DNA from: Firmicutes bacterium CAG:170
Lineage (GTDB): Bacteria > Bacillota > Clostridia > Oscillospirales > Oscillospiraceae
Assembly: GCA_000436735.1 (NCBI GenBank)
Contig: FR887191.1
Location: forward strand, 35,751 to 66,364
Reading direction: 5' to 3'
DNA: 30,614 nt
The first letter of the stretch is position 1. Each line of letters begins with the position of its first letter. Positions 6,552 through 14,381 of the stretch are shown here, in pieces. The notes beneath the pieces were generated by a model. That model saw only the letters and a list, made by a program, of their open reading frames with translations. It did not search any database and was not told the DNA's origin. The position numbers and the translations under genes were made by a program.

Positions 6552-7292
6552 TTATTCCTCGTTATCCCAGTTGTGCCAGACGTTCTGGACGTCGTCGTCG
6601 TCCTCAAAGATATCGAGCATTTTTTCCATGTTGGCGATATCCTCGGGCTTTTCGAGCTTCTGGTAGGTCTGCGGAACCATTTCGATCTGCGCGGACTCGA
6701 ACTTGTAGCCCTTCTCCTCGAGCGCCTTGGCGACGGCGTTGAAGTCTGCGGGATCGGTATAGATGGTGAAGCAGCCCTCTTCCGGCTGGAAGTCGGCAGC
6801 GCCCGCGTCGAGCGCGTCCATCATGACGGTGTCCTCGTCCAGCTCCTCTTCCTCGTTGTCGATGACGATCACGCCCTTCTTGTCGAAGGACCAGCTCACG
6901 CAGCCAGTGGTGCCGAGGCTGCCGCCGAACTTGTCGAAGTGATGGCGGACGTTGCCGGCTGTGCGGTTGCGGTTGTCTGTCATGGTCTCGACGATGACCG
7001 CGATGCCAGCAGGGCCGTGGCCTTCATAGGTGATGGATTCGTAATCGTCGCCGGAGCCGGCAGCAGCGGCCTTTTCCAGCACGCGCTTGATGTTGTCGTT
7101 CGGCATGTTCGCAGCCTTGGCCTTGGTGATGACCGTAGCAAGGCGGGAATTGTACGCGGGATCGGCGACGCCGCCGCCCTCTTTGACCGCGACGATCATT
7201 TCCTTGGAAATCTTCGTGAAGGCGGCTGCACGCTTGGCGTCCTGTGCGCCCTTGGTTTTCTGAATGTTATGCCACTTGGAATGTCCTGACAT
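6552..7292 (-). CDS. yebC: YebC/PmpR-family protein
   Basis: 246 residues beginning MSGHSKWHNIQKTKGAQDAK, the hallmark start of the YebC/TACO1 family. The start at 7292 is supported by GAAGGGAAG seven bases upstream. The frame continues to a TTG further up, but that would place the ribosome site inside the gene. YebC proteins are known as putative transcription regulators and more recently as ribosome-associated factors that ease translation of difficult (polyproline) stretches. The length matches the family. It is monocistronic, with a moderate promoter at 7326-7355. Confidence 0.95.
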   Translation of the reverse strand: MSGHSKWHNIQKTKGAQDAKRAAAFTKISKEMIVAVKEGGGVADPAYNSRLATVITKAKAANMPNDNIKRVLEKAAAAGSGDDYESITYEGHGPAGIAVIVETMTDNRNRTAGNVRHHFDKFGGSLGTTGCVSWSFDKKGVIVIDNEEEELDEDTVMMDALDAGAADFQPEEGCFTIYTDPADFNAVAKALEEKGYKFESAQIEMVPQTYQKLEKPEDIANMEKMLDIFEDDDDVQNVWHNWDNEE

Positions 7293-7325
7293 GAAGTATC
7301 TTCCCTTCAAAAAATTTCTCTCACC

Positions 7326-7355
7326 AGTTTATCACAGGTATCCGGTGAAAATCAA
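7326..7355 (-). promoter_or_regulatory. Possible yebC promoter
   Basis: On the minus strand TTGATT (7355-7350), 18 bases, TAAACT (7331-7326). It is a moderate match lying between the nif3 stop and the yebC start. Confidence 0.4.
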
Positions 7356-7361
7356 CTGTTT

Positions 7362-8156
7362 TTACAGAAAATGCGTCTCGTCGCGGTGATTTTGCGACCG
7401 AAGCACGGTCAGCTCCGGGAATGCGCCGCACAGAAGCGCCTCCAGCCGCGCGCAGACCGGGTTTTCCGTCTGGAAATGGCCCGCGTCGATCAGGTTGATC
7501 CCGAGATAGGGCGCGTCAGCAAATTCATGGTACTTGAGGTCGGCCGTCACAAGCGTATCGCACCCATGCGCCAGTACATCGCCGATCGCACCGCCGCAGC
7601 TGCCGCCGCCGACCGCGACGCGGTGGACAGGCCGTCCGCCGTCCGCATAGCGCAGTCCCTCGCAGCCGAGCGCCTGTTTGACCTGCGCCGCAAAGCTGCG
7701 AACGTCCGTCTCCGGGACTGTCCCCGTACGGATCAGGCCGTATGCCCTGCCCTGCTCGTCCGTTCCGGCAGGCTCCATCACCGTGACCTCCGAAAGGCCG
7801 AGGCTTCGCGCCAGAACGTCATTGACACCCTCCGGCGCGCAGTCCAGATTCGTATGGAAGCTCAGCACCGAAATGCCGTTCTCGATGGCAAACAGCAGGC
7901 TCCGCCCCACCGGCGTCTCGTCCGTGACGGTCTTGGTTCCGCCGAAGATCAGCGGATGGTGGCAGACGACCAGCTCACAGTGTGCCGCCTGCGCCTCGTT
8001 GAGGACGCGGTAGGACGCATCCAGCGCTACCAGCACGCGCGTGACCTCCTGCGCGGCATGGCCGCACATCAGCCCCACGTTGTCCCACTCCATTTTCATA
8101 TACTCCGGCGCAGCCTCAAACAGCGCCGTGCGGATTTCACTGACCTTCGGCATCAT
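7362..8156 (-). CDS. Nif3-like dinuclear metal centre protein (DUF34)
   Basis: 264 residues (two ATGs in a row at 8156 and 8153). The metal ligands of the Nif3 family are visible: HH in VCHHPLIFGG (about 66-67), H and D in SFHTNLD (about 101 and 105), and H and E in DAGHFQTEN (about 227 and 231). This is the short form, without the extra central domain found in Bacillus YqfO. The biochemical role is unsettled; a GTP cyclohydrolase-like or metal-handling role has been proposed. It overlaps the end of trmK by about 20 bases. The trmK-nif3 pairing is widespread in Firmicutes. Confidence 0.9.
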   Translation of the reverse strand: MMPKVSEIRTALFEAAPEYMKMEWDNVGLMCGHAAQEVTRVLVALDASYRVLNEAQAAHCELVVCHHPLIFGGTKTVTDETPVGRSLLFAIENGISVLSFHTNLDCAPEGVNDVLARSLGLSEVTVMEPAGTDEQGRAYGLIRTGTVPETDVRSFAAQVKQALGCEGLRYADGGRPVHRVAVGGGSCGGAIGDVLAHGCDTLVTADLKYHEFADAPYLGINLIDAGHFQTENPVCARLEALLCGAFPELTVLRSQNHRDETHFL

Positions 8157-8844
8157 GCTCCCTCATTTCTTCGATCTCGCGCAGCGCCGCTTCGTGATAG
8201 GCAAGGCGCTCCGGCCGCGGATACTCCGCGCCGCGAAGGCCCTCGACCGTCGCGCGGAGAGCGTTTTCCACGCGCTGTATGTAAGCGTCCAGCAGCGGGC
8301 TGTTCTCCGCCCGCAGCTGCGGCGAAACAAACTGTTCTCCCGGCGAAAGTGTGCGCTTTTCGCCGTCCCACCACGCCGTTAAAACGGTATACAGAAAGCT
8401 CCCGTCCTGCACCAGCGTCTCCCGCTGGATCTCATAGCCGTTTTCCGCCAGCCAGAGCCGCAGGGCCTGTCCGGCGCTCTGCGGCTGCAAAACGAGCCGG
8501 TAGCCCGGGTCCCGGATCCATGCGCACGCTTCGAGAATGCGCACGATCAGATCACCGCCCATGCCCGCGCAGACGACGGTATCGATTCTGTCCGGCGTGA
8601 CCCGTTCCAGCCCGTCTGACAGCAGAAATTCCATCTGCGCGCCGACGCCGAAGCGCTCCGCATTTTCCTGCGCGTTCCGGAGCGGAAGCGGGCGCAGATC
8701 GCACGCGGTCACCTGCCGTGCGATCCCGTTTTTCAGCAGATAAATGCCCAGATATCCATGGTCGGTGCCGATGTCCGCGACGCGCGCGCCCGGCTCCACA
8801 AAGCCTGCGCAGCAGAGCAGGCGCTTTGAAATTGGAATTTTCAT
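8137..8844 (-). CDS. trmK: tRNA (adenine(22)-N1)-methyltransferase TrmK
   Basis: 235 residues from ATG 8844, supported by AGGGG upstream. The frame also extends to a TTG that would fall in the preceding terminator. SAM-binding motif I is ADIGTDHGYL (about 23-32), and the family-specific AGMGGDLI is at about 93-100. TrmK methylates N1 of A22 in the tRNA D-loop. The C-terminal helical part ends with a run of charged residues overlapping nif3. A strong terminator for the upstream gene lies only about 20 bases before the start, so trmK must have a promoter inside the preceding coding region or depend on readthrough. Confidence 0.93.
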   Translation of the reverse strand: MKIPISKRLLCCAGFVEPGARVADIGTDHGYLGIYLLKNGIARQVTACDLRPLPLRNAQENAERFGVGAQMEFLLSDGLERVTPDRIDTVVCAGMGGDLIVRILEACAWIRDPGYRLVLQPQSAGQALRLWLAENGYEIQRETLVQDGSFLYTVLTAWWDGEKRTLSPGEQFVSPQLRAENSPLLDAYIQRVENALRATVEGLRGAEYPRPERLAYHEAALREIEEMREHDAEGQ

Positions 8845-8860
8845 CCTTACCCCTGACTCC

Positions 8861-8884
8861 AAAAAAGGAAGGCCGGAGCCTTCC
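8861..8884 (-). terminator. Terminator between the DUF1858 gene and trmK
   Basis: Stem GGAAGGC (8867-8873) and GCCTTCC (8878-8884), loop CGGA. On the minus strand it is followed by TTTTTT (8866-8861). It lies about 20 bases after the DUF1858 stop and just before the trmK ribosome site. Confidence 0.75.
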
Positions 8885-8904
8885 CTTCTGGTTTGTTTTC
8901 TGGA

Positions 8905-9126
8905 TTACAGTCCGGCTTCCTCACTGGCCTCGAGGAAACGGTTGACCTGCTCGAGGAATGCATCCGGATCAACGCCGTGGACCATGCAGGCCTCTTCTAC
9001 GGTCTCGCCGCGGGATGCCGGGCAGCCGAGGCAGTGCATACCGATCGCCATGAACAGCGGAGCGGTCTGCGGAGCGATGTCGAGGACGTCGCCGATGATG
9101 GTGGACTTTTCAATTTTAGCAGCCAT
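8905..9126 (-). CDS. DUF1858 domain protein, small CxxC protein
   Basis: 73 residues forming a single DUF1858 domain: start MAAKIEKSTIIGDVLDIAPQ, then FMAIGMHCLGCPASRGETVE with a CxxC pair at about residues 32-35, and a C-terminal helix LEQVNRFLEASEE. The domain occurs alone or fused to hybrid-cluster and other redox proteins in anaerobes, and the paired cysteines may form a redox-active disulfide. TAGGAGG sits 8 bases before the ATG. It has a strong promoter (9159-9187) and terminator (8861-8884), so it is probably an abundant one-gene transcript. Its precise function is unknown. Confidence 0.85.
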   Translation of the reverse strand: MAAKIEKSTIIGDVLDIAPQTAPLFMAIGMHCLGCPASRGETVEEACMVHGVDPDAFLEQVNRFLEASEEAGL

Positions 9127-9158
9127 GTTTTTGGCCTCCTAACCTTCGTTCTGATGCT

Positions 9159-9187
9159 ATTATACCCAATCCTCCGCGACAATGCAA
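9159..9187 (-). promoter_or_regulatory. Sigma-A-type promoter of the DUF1858 gene
   Basis: On the minus strand TTGCAT (9187-9182), 17 bases, TATAAT (9164-9159), 32 bases before the ATG. Confidence 0.8.
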
Positions 9188-9232
9188 GAGCCAAAACGAC
9201 AAATGACGAATTCAATTCGCGGAGAATGTCGT

Positions 9233-10126
9233 TCAATTGTCGTTCGTGTAGCCGAAATTGCCGATCAGATACTGGCTGTCGCGCCAGTTCTCCTTGACCT
9301 TGACCCACGTCTGGAGATAGACCTTCGTTCCCATGAATTTTTCGCAGTCCTCGCGGGCCATCGTGCTGATCTTCTTGAGCATCTGGCCGTTCTTGCCGAT
9401 GATGATGCCCTTGTGGCTCGGCTTTTCGCAGTAGATCGTCGCTTCCAGATCGATGATCCCGTCGTCGCGCTCCGAGAATTTCGTGATCTCGACGGCTGTT
9501 CCGTGCGGGATCTCGCGTTCCAGATTCCACAGGAGCTTTTCGCGGATGATCTCCGCCATGACCTGCTTCTCCGGCTGGTCTGTGACCATGTCCTCCGGGA
9601 AGAAGAGCGGCCCCTCGACGGCGAATTTTTCGCACTCCGTCAGAAGCTCCGCCACGCCGTCATGCCACTTGGCACTGACGGGAATGACCGCCTCAAAGTC
9701 CATCTCATCCTGATACGCCGCGATCACAGACAAAAGGGACTCCTTCTCGACCGTGTCGATCTTGTTGATGACCAGAATGCACGGCACGTCCGCCGCCTTG
9801 ATCTGAGCGATCAGCTCCTTTTCCTGAATGCCGACGTTTGCGATCGGCTCGACCATCAAAATCACGGCGTCCACGTCCGCGATGGAGCTTTTGACGACGT
9901 TCACCATATAGTCTCCGAGCTTCGTCCGGGGCTTGTGGAAGCCCGGCGTATCGACGAAAACGAGCTGGCAGTCCTTGCGGTTGACGATGGCGCAGATGCG
10001 GTTGCGGGTCGTCTGCGGCTTATGGGAGACAATGGTGATCTTCTCGCCGACGATGGCGTTGGTCAGCGTGGATTTGCCGACGTTCGGACGGCCTGCAATG
10101 GTGATCATGGCGGATTTATTTTTCAT
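9233..10126 (-). CDS. era: GTPase Era
   Basis: 297 residues, a normal Era length. G1 is GRPNVGKST (about 12-20), G3 is DTPG (59-62), G4 is NKID (121-124), and SAK is at about 151. The C-terminal KH domain contains GIIIGKNGQML (about 240-250). Era binds the 3' end of 16S rRNA and helps mature the 30S subunit. It follows ybeY by 13 bases and is the last gene of the yqfC-yqfD-phoH-ybeY-era operon. In Bacillus, dgkA and cdd lie between ybeY and era, but here they are missing. Confidence 0.97.
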   Translation of the reverse strand: MKNKSAMITIAGRPNVGKSTLTNAIVGEKITIVSHKPQTTRNRICAIVNRKDCQLVFVDTPGFHKPRTKLGDYMVNVVKSSIADVDAVILMVEPIANVGIQEKELIAQIKAADVPCILVINKIDTVEKESLLSVIAAYQDEMDFEAVIPVSAKWHDGVAELLTECEKFAVEGPLFFPEDMVTDQPEKQVMAEIIREKLLWNLEREIPHGTAVEITKFSERDDGIIDLEATIYCEKPSHKGIIIGKNGQMLKKISTMAREDCEKFMGTKVYLQTWVKVKENWRDSQYLIGNFGYTNDN

Positions 10127-10139
10127 AAGTGCATCCTCT

Positions 10140-10634
10140 TTATCTTGTAAGCTCGATCTCCGCGAGAATTGCTTCCTCCCTCTCGCGCATCTGCTGCTTC
10201 ATCTCGCCCTCGTCCATATGGTCGTAGCCGAGCAGATGCAGAACGGAGTGGATGGTGAGGTAGCCGACCTCGCGCTTTGTGGAGTGGCCGAATTCCTTTG
10301 CCTGCTGCTCCGCGCGTTCCAGCGAAATGGCCATATCGCCCAGCGGCACCAGGCCCGTTCCGGGGTCTTCATATTTCTCCCAGCTTTCCGGCAGCACGCC
10401 CGGCGTCAGATCAAACATTGGGAACGACAGCACGTCCGTCGCCTTGTCGATCTTCCGGCTGGACTGGTTGATGGCGCGGATGGTCTCGTCGCCGCAGACA
10501 AAAACGTTGATCTCGCATGGGACGTTCACGCCCTGCGCCTTGAGCGCGGCGAGAATACACTTCTGGATGTGACGCTTGACGGCAAAATTGGACAGCGCAT
10601 GCTTTTCAAACGTGACGGCGATCCGATGTTCCAT
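10140..10634 (-). CDS. ybeY: Endoribonuclease YbeY (rRNA maturation factor)
   Basis: 164 residues from ATG 10634, chosen because AGAGGGAAAAATC precedes it and the protein then aligns from its start with the family. The zinc motif HxxxHxxxxxH is HSVLHLLGYDH (about 129-139). Upstream lie TDVLSFPMF and LGDMAIS, also conserved. YbeY is a single-strand endoribonuclease acting in 16S rRNA 3'-end maturation and 70S quality control. It overlaps the 3' end of phoH by 29 bases and is followed by era. Both neighbours also act on RNA or the ribosome. Confidence 0.95.
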   Translation of the reverse strand: MEHRIAVTFEKHALSNFAVKRHIQKCILAALKAQGVNVPCEINVFVCGDETIRAINQSSRKIDKATDVLSFPMFDLTPGVLPESWEKYEDPGTGLVPLGDMAISLERAEQQAKEFGHSTKREVGYLTIHSVLHLLGYDHMDEGEMKQQMREREEAILAEIELTR

Positions 10635-11637
10635 GATTTTTCCCTCTCTCTGTATGGTTCCGCGGCACAGACGGCGCGCGGTCCTGTTCGAATTTATCAT
10701 AGGCGGCGACGATCTTCTGCACCAGCGCATGGCGCACCACGTCGCTTGCCGTCAGACGGCAGATGGCGATATCCTCGATGCCCTCCAGCACACGCACGGC
10801 CTCCTTGAGGCCGCTGACCTTATCCGCTGGAAGATCGATCTGCGTCACGTCGCCGGTAATGACGATCTTCGAGCCGAAGCCGAGGCGCGTCAGGAACATC
10901 TTCATTTGCTCGCGCGTCGTGTTCTGCGCCTCGTCGAGAATGATGAAGCTGTCGTCGAGGGTCCGGCCGCGCATATAGGCAAGCGGCGCGACCTCGATGT
11001 TGCCGCGTTCGAGGTATTTGTTATAGGTCTCCGCGCCGAGCATATCGAACAGCGCGTCGTAAAGTGGCCGGAGATACGGATCGACCTTGTTCTGAAGGTC
11101 GCCCGGCAGGAAGCCGAGGCGTTCACCGGCCTCCACAGCAGGCCGCGTCAGAATGATGCGGTTGACCTCCTTCGCGCGGAAGGCCGCGACCGCCTCCGCG
11201 ACGGCCAGATAGGTCTTGCCCGTACCGGCGGGGCCGACGCCGATGGTCACGGTATTTTTCTCGATGGCCTTGAGATATTTCTGCTGGCCGATGGTCTTTG
11301 CCTTGATCGGACGGCCCTTCGCGCTGACGCAGACAACGTCCTTCGCCATTTTGCTGACCTCGTCCTCATTGCCCGTGCGGACAAGGCTCAGGATATAACG
11401 CACCTTCTGCTCGTCGATCTCCTCGCCCTTCGCGGCCAGCGCCAGCAGCGCTTCCAGCGCCCGCGCACCCTGATCCGCCGCCTCGATATCGCCCTGCACC
11501 TTCAGCTCGGTGCCGCGGTTCGTGATCCGGACGCCGAACTCCGATTCGATCCGCTTGATATTTTCATCAAAGGAGCCGAACACGTCGATCAGCTGCTCGA
11601 TCCGCTCGGCATTGACAGTCTTTTCAATCATTTGCAT
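10606..11637 (-). CDS. phoH: PhoH-like ATPase
   Basis: About 343 residues. Several ATGs are clustered (11646, 11643, 11637, 11631), and 11637 gives the best distance (9 bases) from AAGG. The P-loop is GPAGTGKTYLA (about 135-145), followed by LTRPAVEAGERLGFLPGD and FIILDEAQNTT (Walker B), which identify the PhoH family. An N-terminal KH-like region precedes the ATPase domain. PhoH proteins are thought to be RNA-linked ATPases or helicases, and the next gene, ybeY, supports an RNA role. It overlaps yqfD upstream by a few bases and ybeY downstream by 29 bases. Confidence 0.93.
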   Translation of the reverse strand: MQMIEKTVNAERIEQLIDVFGSFDENIKRIESEFGVRITNRGTELKVQGDIEAADQGARALEALLALAAKGEEIDEQKVRYILSLVRTGNEDEVSKMAKDVVCVSAKGRPIKAKTIGQQKYLKAIEKNTVTIGVGPAGTGKTYLAVAEAVAAFRAKEVNRIILTRPAVEAGERLGFLPGDLQNKVDPYLRPLYDALFDMLGAETYNKYLERGNIEVAPLAYMRGRTLDDSFIILDEAQNTTREQMKMFLTRLGFGSKIVITGDVTQIDLPADKVSGLKEAVRVLEGIEDIAICRLTASDVVRHALVQKIVAAYDKFEQDRAPSVPRNHTERGKNHGTSDRRHV

Positions 11638-12826
11638 TCGCATCATCCTTAAAAAGCTCCGCCCGAACCATGCGGGCGATCATTTCTTCGCACTCCAGCG
11701 TGCTGTACAGCCGCAGCTGACCGCCGCGCCGTTCGAGCAGATAGCGTTCGGAGCAGATCGTCCCAGCGATCATGTCCGCCTGTGCGCGCTCACGCGCCAG
11801 ACGCTCCATCGTTTCCTGCGCTGCGCCGGCATCCGCCTGTGCTTCTACTGTATCATAATCGGTTTTTGTCGTGATTTCAATAGCTGCAGGAAGAGAAAAT
11901 CCACCGGGAAGCGTCAATGTGTGCGTTATTTTCATTTTATCACCGTTTCCCGTAAAAAATCCACTGTCCCCGAAAAGCGTCCATCTTTTTCTCCCGAGCA
12001 CGAGACTGACGCAGCGGCTCTGCGTCCCGGTGTACTGCTTGCGCTCCGCCGTCTCCGGCAGCACCGTGCAGGCCCTGTGCCATGTTTTCGCGTAGATCTC
12101 CGCCAGCGCGCCGCTGACCTGCGTTTTATAGCCGAAGTCGGCATACGCGGAGACGAGCAGCTGTCCTTCCCGCACAACGTCGCCGGGCTTGCAGAGGCTG
12201 CTTCCGGCAAGGACACTGACCCTTGTGACAAGGCCCGCACGCGCCGCGACGACATTCCGCGCAGTTTTCCGGTCGTCCACCGGCTCCGCCTCCGGCCGTT
12301 CGCGGACGACGACTGTCGCGCAGGCACCGTTCTGCGTCACGGTCAGCCATTGCAGCTCCGGGATGCGGAAGAGCATGTGGTTTTTGACCCACTGCGGCTG
12401 GATCGACTTCCCGTAGGTCCCGAAGCCGACGCCGAGCGCGTCCAGCTCCCGGAGGATTTTTTGCGCCGGCACGCGCTCATTTCCGGTGACCTCATAAAAC
12501 CAGACGAAGCGCGGCAGTGACGTTCCCATCAGAATGGCGAGCGCCAGCAGGAGCGGAAACAGCGGCCGCTTCTTCACCCACGCAAATGTGGCGGCAAAGC
12601 CGCCGCACTGCATCAGCTCCAGATCGCACATTGAGCGCTGCGCCGCCGCGTATGCCGCCGGAAGGTCGCGCTTCAAGATCCGAAGCTCCGCCGTAAAATC
12701 ATCCGTCTTGCGAAACTCCCGGAACGCGACGCGGCGCGTCGCCAGCGCGCTGAGGATCCACTGCGGGCTGGCGCCCGTGATGCGGATGCGGCACCACCCG
12801 GCAAGGAAAAATACGAGCCTCCACAT
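11624..12826 (-). CDS. yqfD: Sporulation protein YqfD
   Basis: 400 residues. A soluble N-terminal part of about 85 residues is followed by one membrane helix (about 88-108) and a long extracytoplasmic part starting YEVTGNERVPAQKILRELDALGVG, the conserved YqfD region. YqfD is a sigma-E-controlled sporulation protein of unknown biochemical role. Its start codon overlaps the yqfC stop, and its stop overlaps the phoH start. The C-terminal part (about 310-395) is rich in charged helix and contains repeated Arg-rich patches. Confidence 0.93.
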   Translation of the reverse strand: MWRLVFFLAGWCRIRITGASPQWILSALATRRVAFREFRKTDDFTAELRILKRDLPAAYAAAQRSMCDLELMQCGGFAATFAWVKKRPLFPLLLALAILMGTSLPRFVWFYEVTGNERVPAQKILRELDALGVGFGTYGKSIQPQWVKNHMLFRIPELQWLTVTQNGACATVVVRERPEAEPVDDRKTARNVVAARAGLVTRVSVLAGSSLCKPGDVVREGQLLVSAYADFGYKTQVSGALAEIYAKTWHRACTVLPETAERKQYTGTQSRCVSLVLGRKRWTLFGDSGFFTGNGDKMKITHTLTLPGGFSLPAAIEITTKTDYDTVEAQADAGAAQETMERLARERAQADMIAGTICSERYLLERRGGQLRLYSTLECEEMIARMVRAELFKDDANAND

Positions 12827-13110
12827 CAGCGCGTCCCTCCGCTGAAAAAGACCGCGTGGATCTCGCCTGTGACCGTCAGGCGCTCCTTCTGCATCAGCCG
12901 CAGTTCCAGACCGCAGCCCTGGATCGTCACGACGCCGATATTGACCGCTACAACGATCTCATGCTTCTCATATTCCAGAATTCCCGTATGGCAGTCGAGA
13001 CTGCATTCGCCGAAGCCGTTTATCTCGATGTGCGGCACGCCCGCCGCAATATCCAGAGGCAGCTCCAGCTTCTGCGACAGCTTCGTCAGCATTTCCCGCC
13101 CACGTTTCAT
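12826..13110 (-). CDS. yqfC: YabP/YqfC-family sporulation protein YqfC
   Basis: 94 residues. Start at 13110 is supported by GAGGTG five bases upstream. The beta-rich YabP/YqfC core is recognisable: PHIEINGFGECSLDCHTGIL and then VAVNIGVVTIQGCGLELRLM, ending LTVTGEIHAVFF. In Bacillus, yqfC and yqfD are mother-cell genes under sigma-E. YqfC is small and its function is unclear. It is the first gene of the operon and is divergent from ylbJ, with a sigma-E-like -10 at 13177-13184. Confidence 0.93.
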   Translation of the reverse strand: MKRGREMLTKLSQKLELPLDIAAGVPHIEINGFGECSLDCHTGILEYEKHEIVVAVNIGVVTIQGCGLELRLMQKERLTVTGEIHAVFFSGGTR

Positions 13111-13176
13111 GCTTTCACCTCATTTCCCATTTTCCGGCCCGCGCCGCCGCACAGGCCCTTCGCCTGTCCTGCTTCT

Positions 13177-13205
13177 ATCCTATGCCGCGCCGGATAAATC
13201 TTTCC
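13177..13205 (-). promoter_or_regulatory. Possible sigma-E promoter of the yqfC operon
   Basis: On the minus strand CATAGGAT (13184-13177) matches the sigma-E -10. The element 13 bases upstream, GGAAAGAT, lacks the ATA core, so the -35 is weak. The site is the mirror image of the ylbJ promoter. Confidence 0.45.
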
Positions 13206-13220
13206 GGCGGCGCATAGGCT
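13192..13220 (+). promoter_or_regulatory. Sigma-E-like promoter of ylbJ
   Basis: GGATAAAT (13192-13199), 13 bases, CATAGGCT (13213-13220). Layout and spacing match the spoIIIA and spoIID promoters in this window. It lies 18 bases before the ylbJ ATG, so the leader would be very short but includes GATGAGG. Confidence 0.6.
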
Positions 13221-13238
13221 TTCGATGAGGTGATGTGT

Positions 13239-14318
13239 ATGCAGAAACGCCTGCTCCTGCGCGAGGGGCTGGAGCTTTTGATCTTATCCGCCGCGGCCTG
13301 CGCGCTGCTGTTCTTCCCGGAGACCGCCTCGGCGGCGGTCGTGCGCGGACTGCGGCAGTGCGGAGCGGCCATTCTGCCGTCGCTTTTTCCGTTTTTCATC
13401 TGTGCAAACCTGATTACTGAGCTGTCTCTGACGCGCATCCCCGCAAGGCTTCTAGGGGGACTGATGCGCCCGGTTTTTCATCTCGGCGGCGCAGGCTCCG
13501 CCGCGCTCGTGCTGGGGCTTGTCGGCGGATATCCCGCCGGAGCGCAGGCCGTCGCGCAGCTTTATGAAAGCGGCAGTATATCTCAGGAGGAGGCCGGACG
13601 GCTGCTGCTCTTCTGCAACAACGCTGGGCCTGCGTTCGTGACCGGCGTCTGCGGCGTGTGCGTACTCGGAAGCGCAAAGGCCGGGCTTCTGCTCTATGCC
13701 GTCCATGCTTTCTGCGCACTGCTGACCGGTGTCCTTCTCAGAGGGCCGCTTCCGGACGCAGCGCCGTCCTCAGAGCGCACTTTAACCGGGAAAACACCCG
13801 GCTTTGCCGCCGCGTTCATCACAAGCGTCAAGCGCGCCGGTACGACCGCGCTTCAGGTCTGCATGTTCGTCGTCGCATTTTCTGTCCTCTCCGCCTTTCT
13901 ACTGTGCCTGCTGCCGGAAGGGCTGCCGCCGGAGGTGCGGGCGCTGCTGGTCGGAATGCTGGAGCTGAGCAACGGCGTGCTGCTTCTGGGCGGATGCCGG
14001 GCGGCCTTCCCGATCGCCGCGTTTCTGCTCGGCTTTTCCGGGCTGAGCGTCTGCGCACAGGCGCAGTCGCTCCTTGCGCCAGCCGGGCTTGGCCTCGGAC
14101 GGTATCTGCCCGCAAAGCTCCTGCACGGCACGCTGTCGGCGCTGCTGGCGCTGCTGCTCTCCGCCCTTCATCTGCTGCCGGAGGCAGCGTCAGCGGGCGC
14201 TTTTCCGGCCTCGCTTCCGCTTTTGCCGCTCATTTTGCCCGGCTGGCTCCTGCTCGGGATAATTTGCCTGAGATTCCGCAAACTGAGCTCTGGAAATTCA
14301 GCGCAAAAGCGTGTATAA
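13239..14318 (+). CDS. ylbJ: Sporulation integral membrane protein YlbJ
   Basis: 359 residues from ATG 13239, which is 8 bases after GATGAGG. GTG 13230 and ATG 13233 are in frame but too close to the ribosome site. The protein is polytopic, with about eight hydrophobic segments, and carries the nucleoside-transporter gate-like signatures GGYPAGA (about 96-102) and CNNAGPAF (about 126-133) typical of YlbJ. YlbJ is a mother-cell membrane protein needed for full spore resistance, and its substrate is unknown. Transcribed divergently from yqfC. Confidence 0.93.
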   Translation: MQKRLLLREGLELLILSAAACALLFFPETASAAVVRGLRQCGAAILPSLFPFFICANLITELSLTRIPARLLGGLMRPVFHLGGAGSAALVLGLVGGYPAGAQAVAQLYESGSISQEEAGRLLLFCNNAGPAFVTGVCGVCVLGSAKAGLLLYAVHAFCALLTGVLLRGPLPDAAPSSERTLTGKTPGFAAAFITSVKRAGTTALQVCMFVVAFSVLSAFLLCLLPEGLPPEVRALLVGMLELSNGVLLLGGCRAAFPIAAFLLGFSGLSVCAQAQSLLAPAGLGLGRYLPAKLLHGTLSALLALLLSALHLLPEAASAGAFPASLPLLPLILPGWLLLGIICLRFRKLSSGNSAQKRV

Positions 14319-14319
14319 T
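14291..14319 (+). promoter_or_regulatory. Possible promoter of the small Cys-rich gene
   Basis: TGGAAA (14291-14296), 17 bases, TATAAT (14314-14319), overlapping the ylbJ stop codon. The -10 is perfect but the -35 is poor. Confidence 0.45.
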
Positions 14320-14381
14320 AGTGGGCACTGAAAGCAAAAAGCGCGGCCTCGCCGTGCAATTCTCGAAAGGCGGTGTCCGCG

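Noticed and set aside
7371..8600. Plus-strand open frame of 409 codons opposite nif3 and trmK
   Set aside because: Arg/Ala/Pro-rich shadow of two real minus-strand genes, with no motifs.
9196..9243. Possible terminator at the era stop (ACGACAA and TTGTCGT arms, with an AATTGAATT core)
   Set aside because: The arms are short and far apart, and the T-tract is weak. I could not support it as a terminator, though era needs one in this area.
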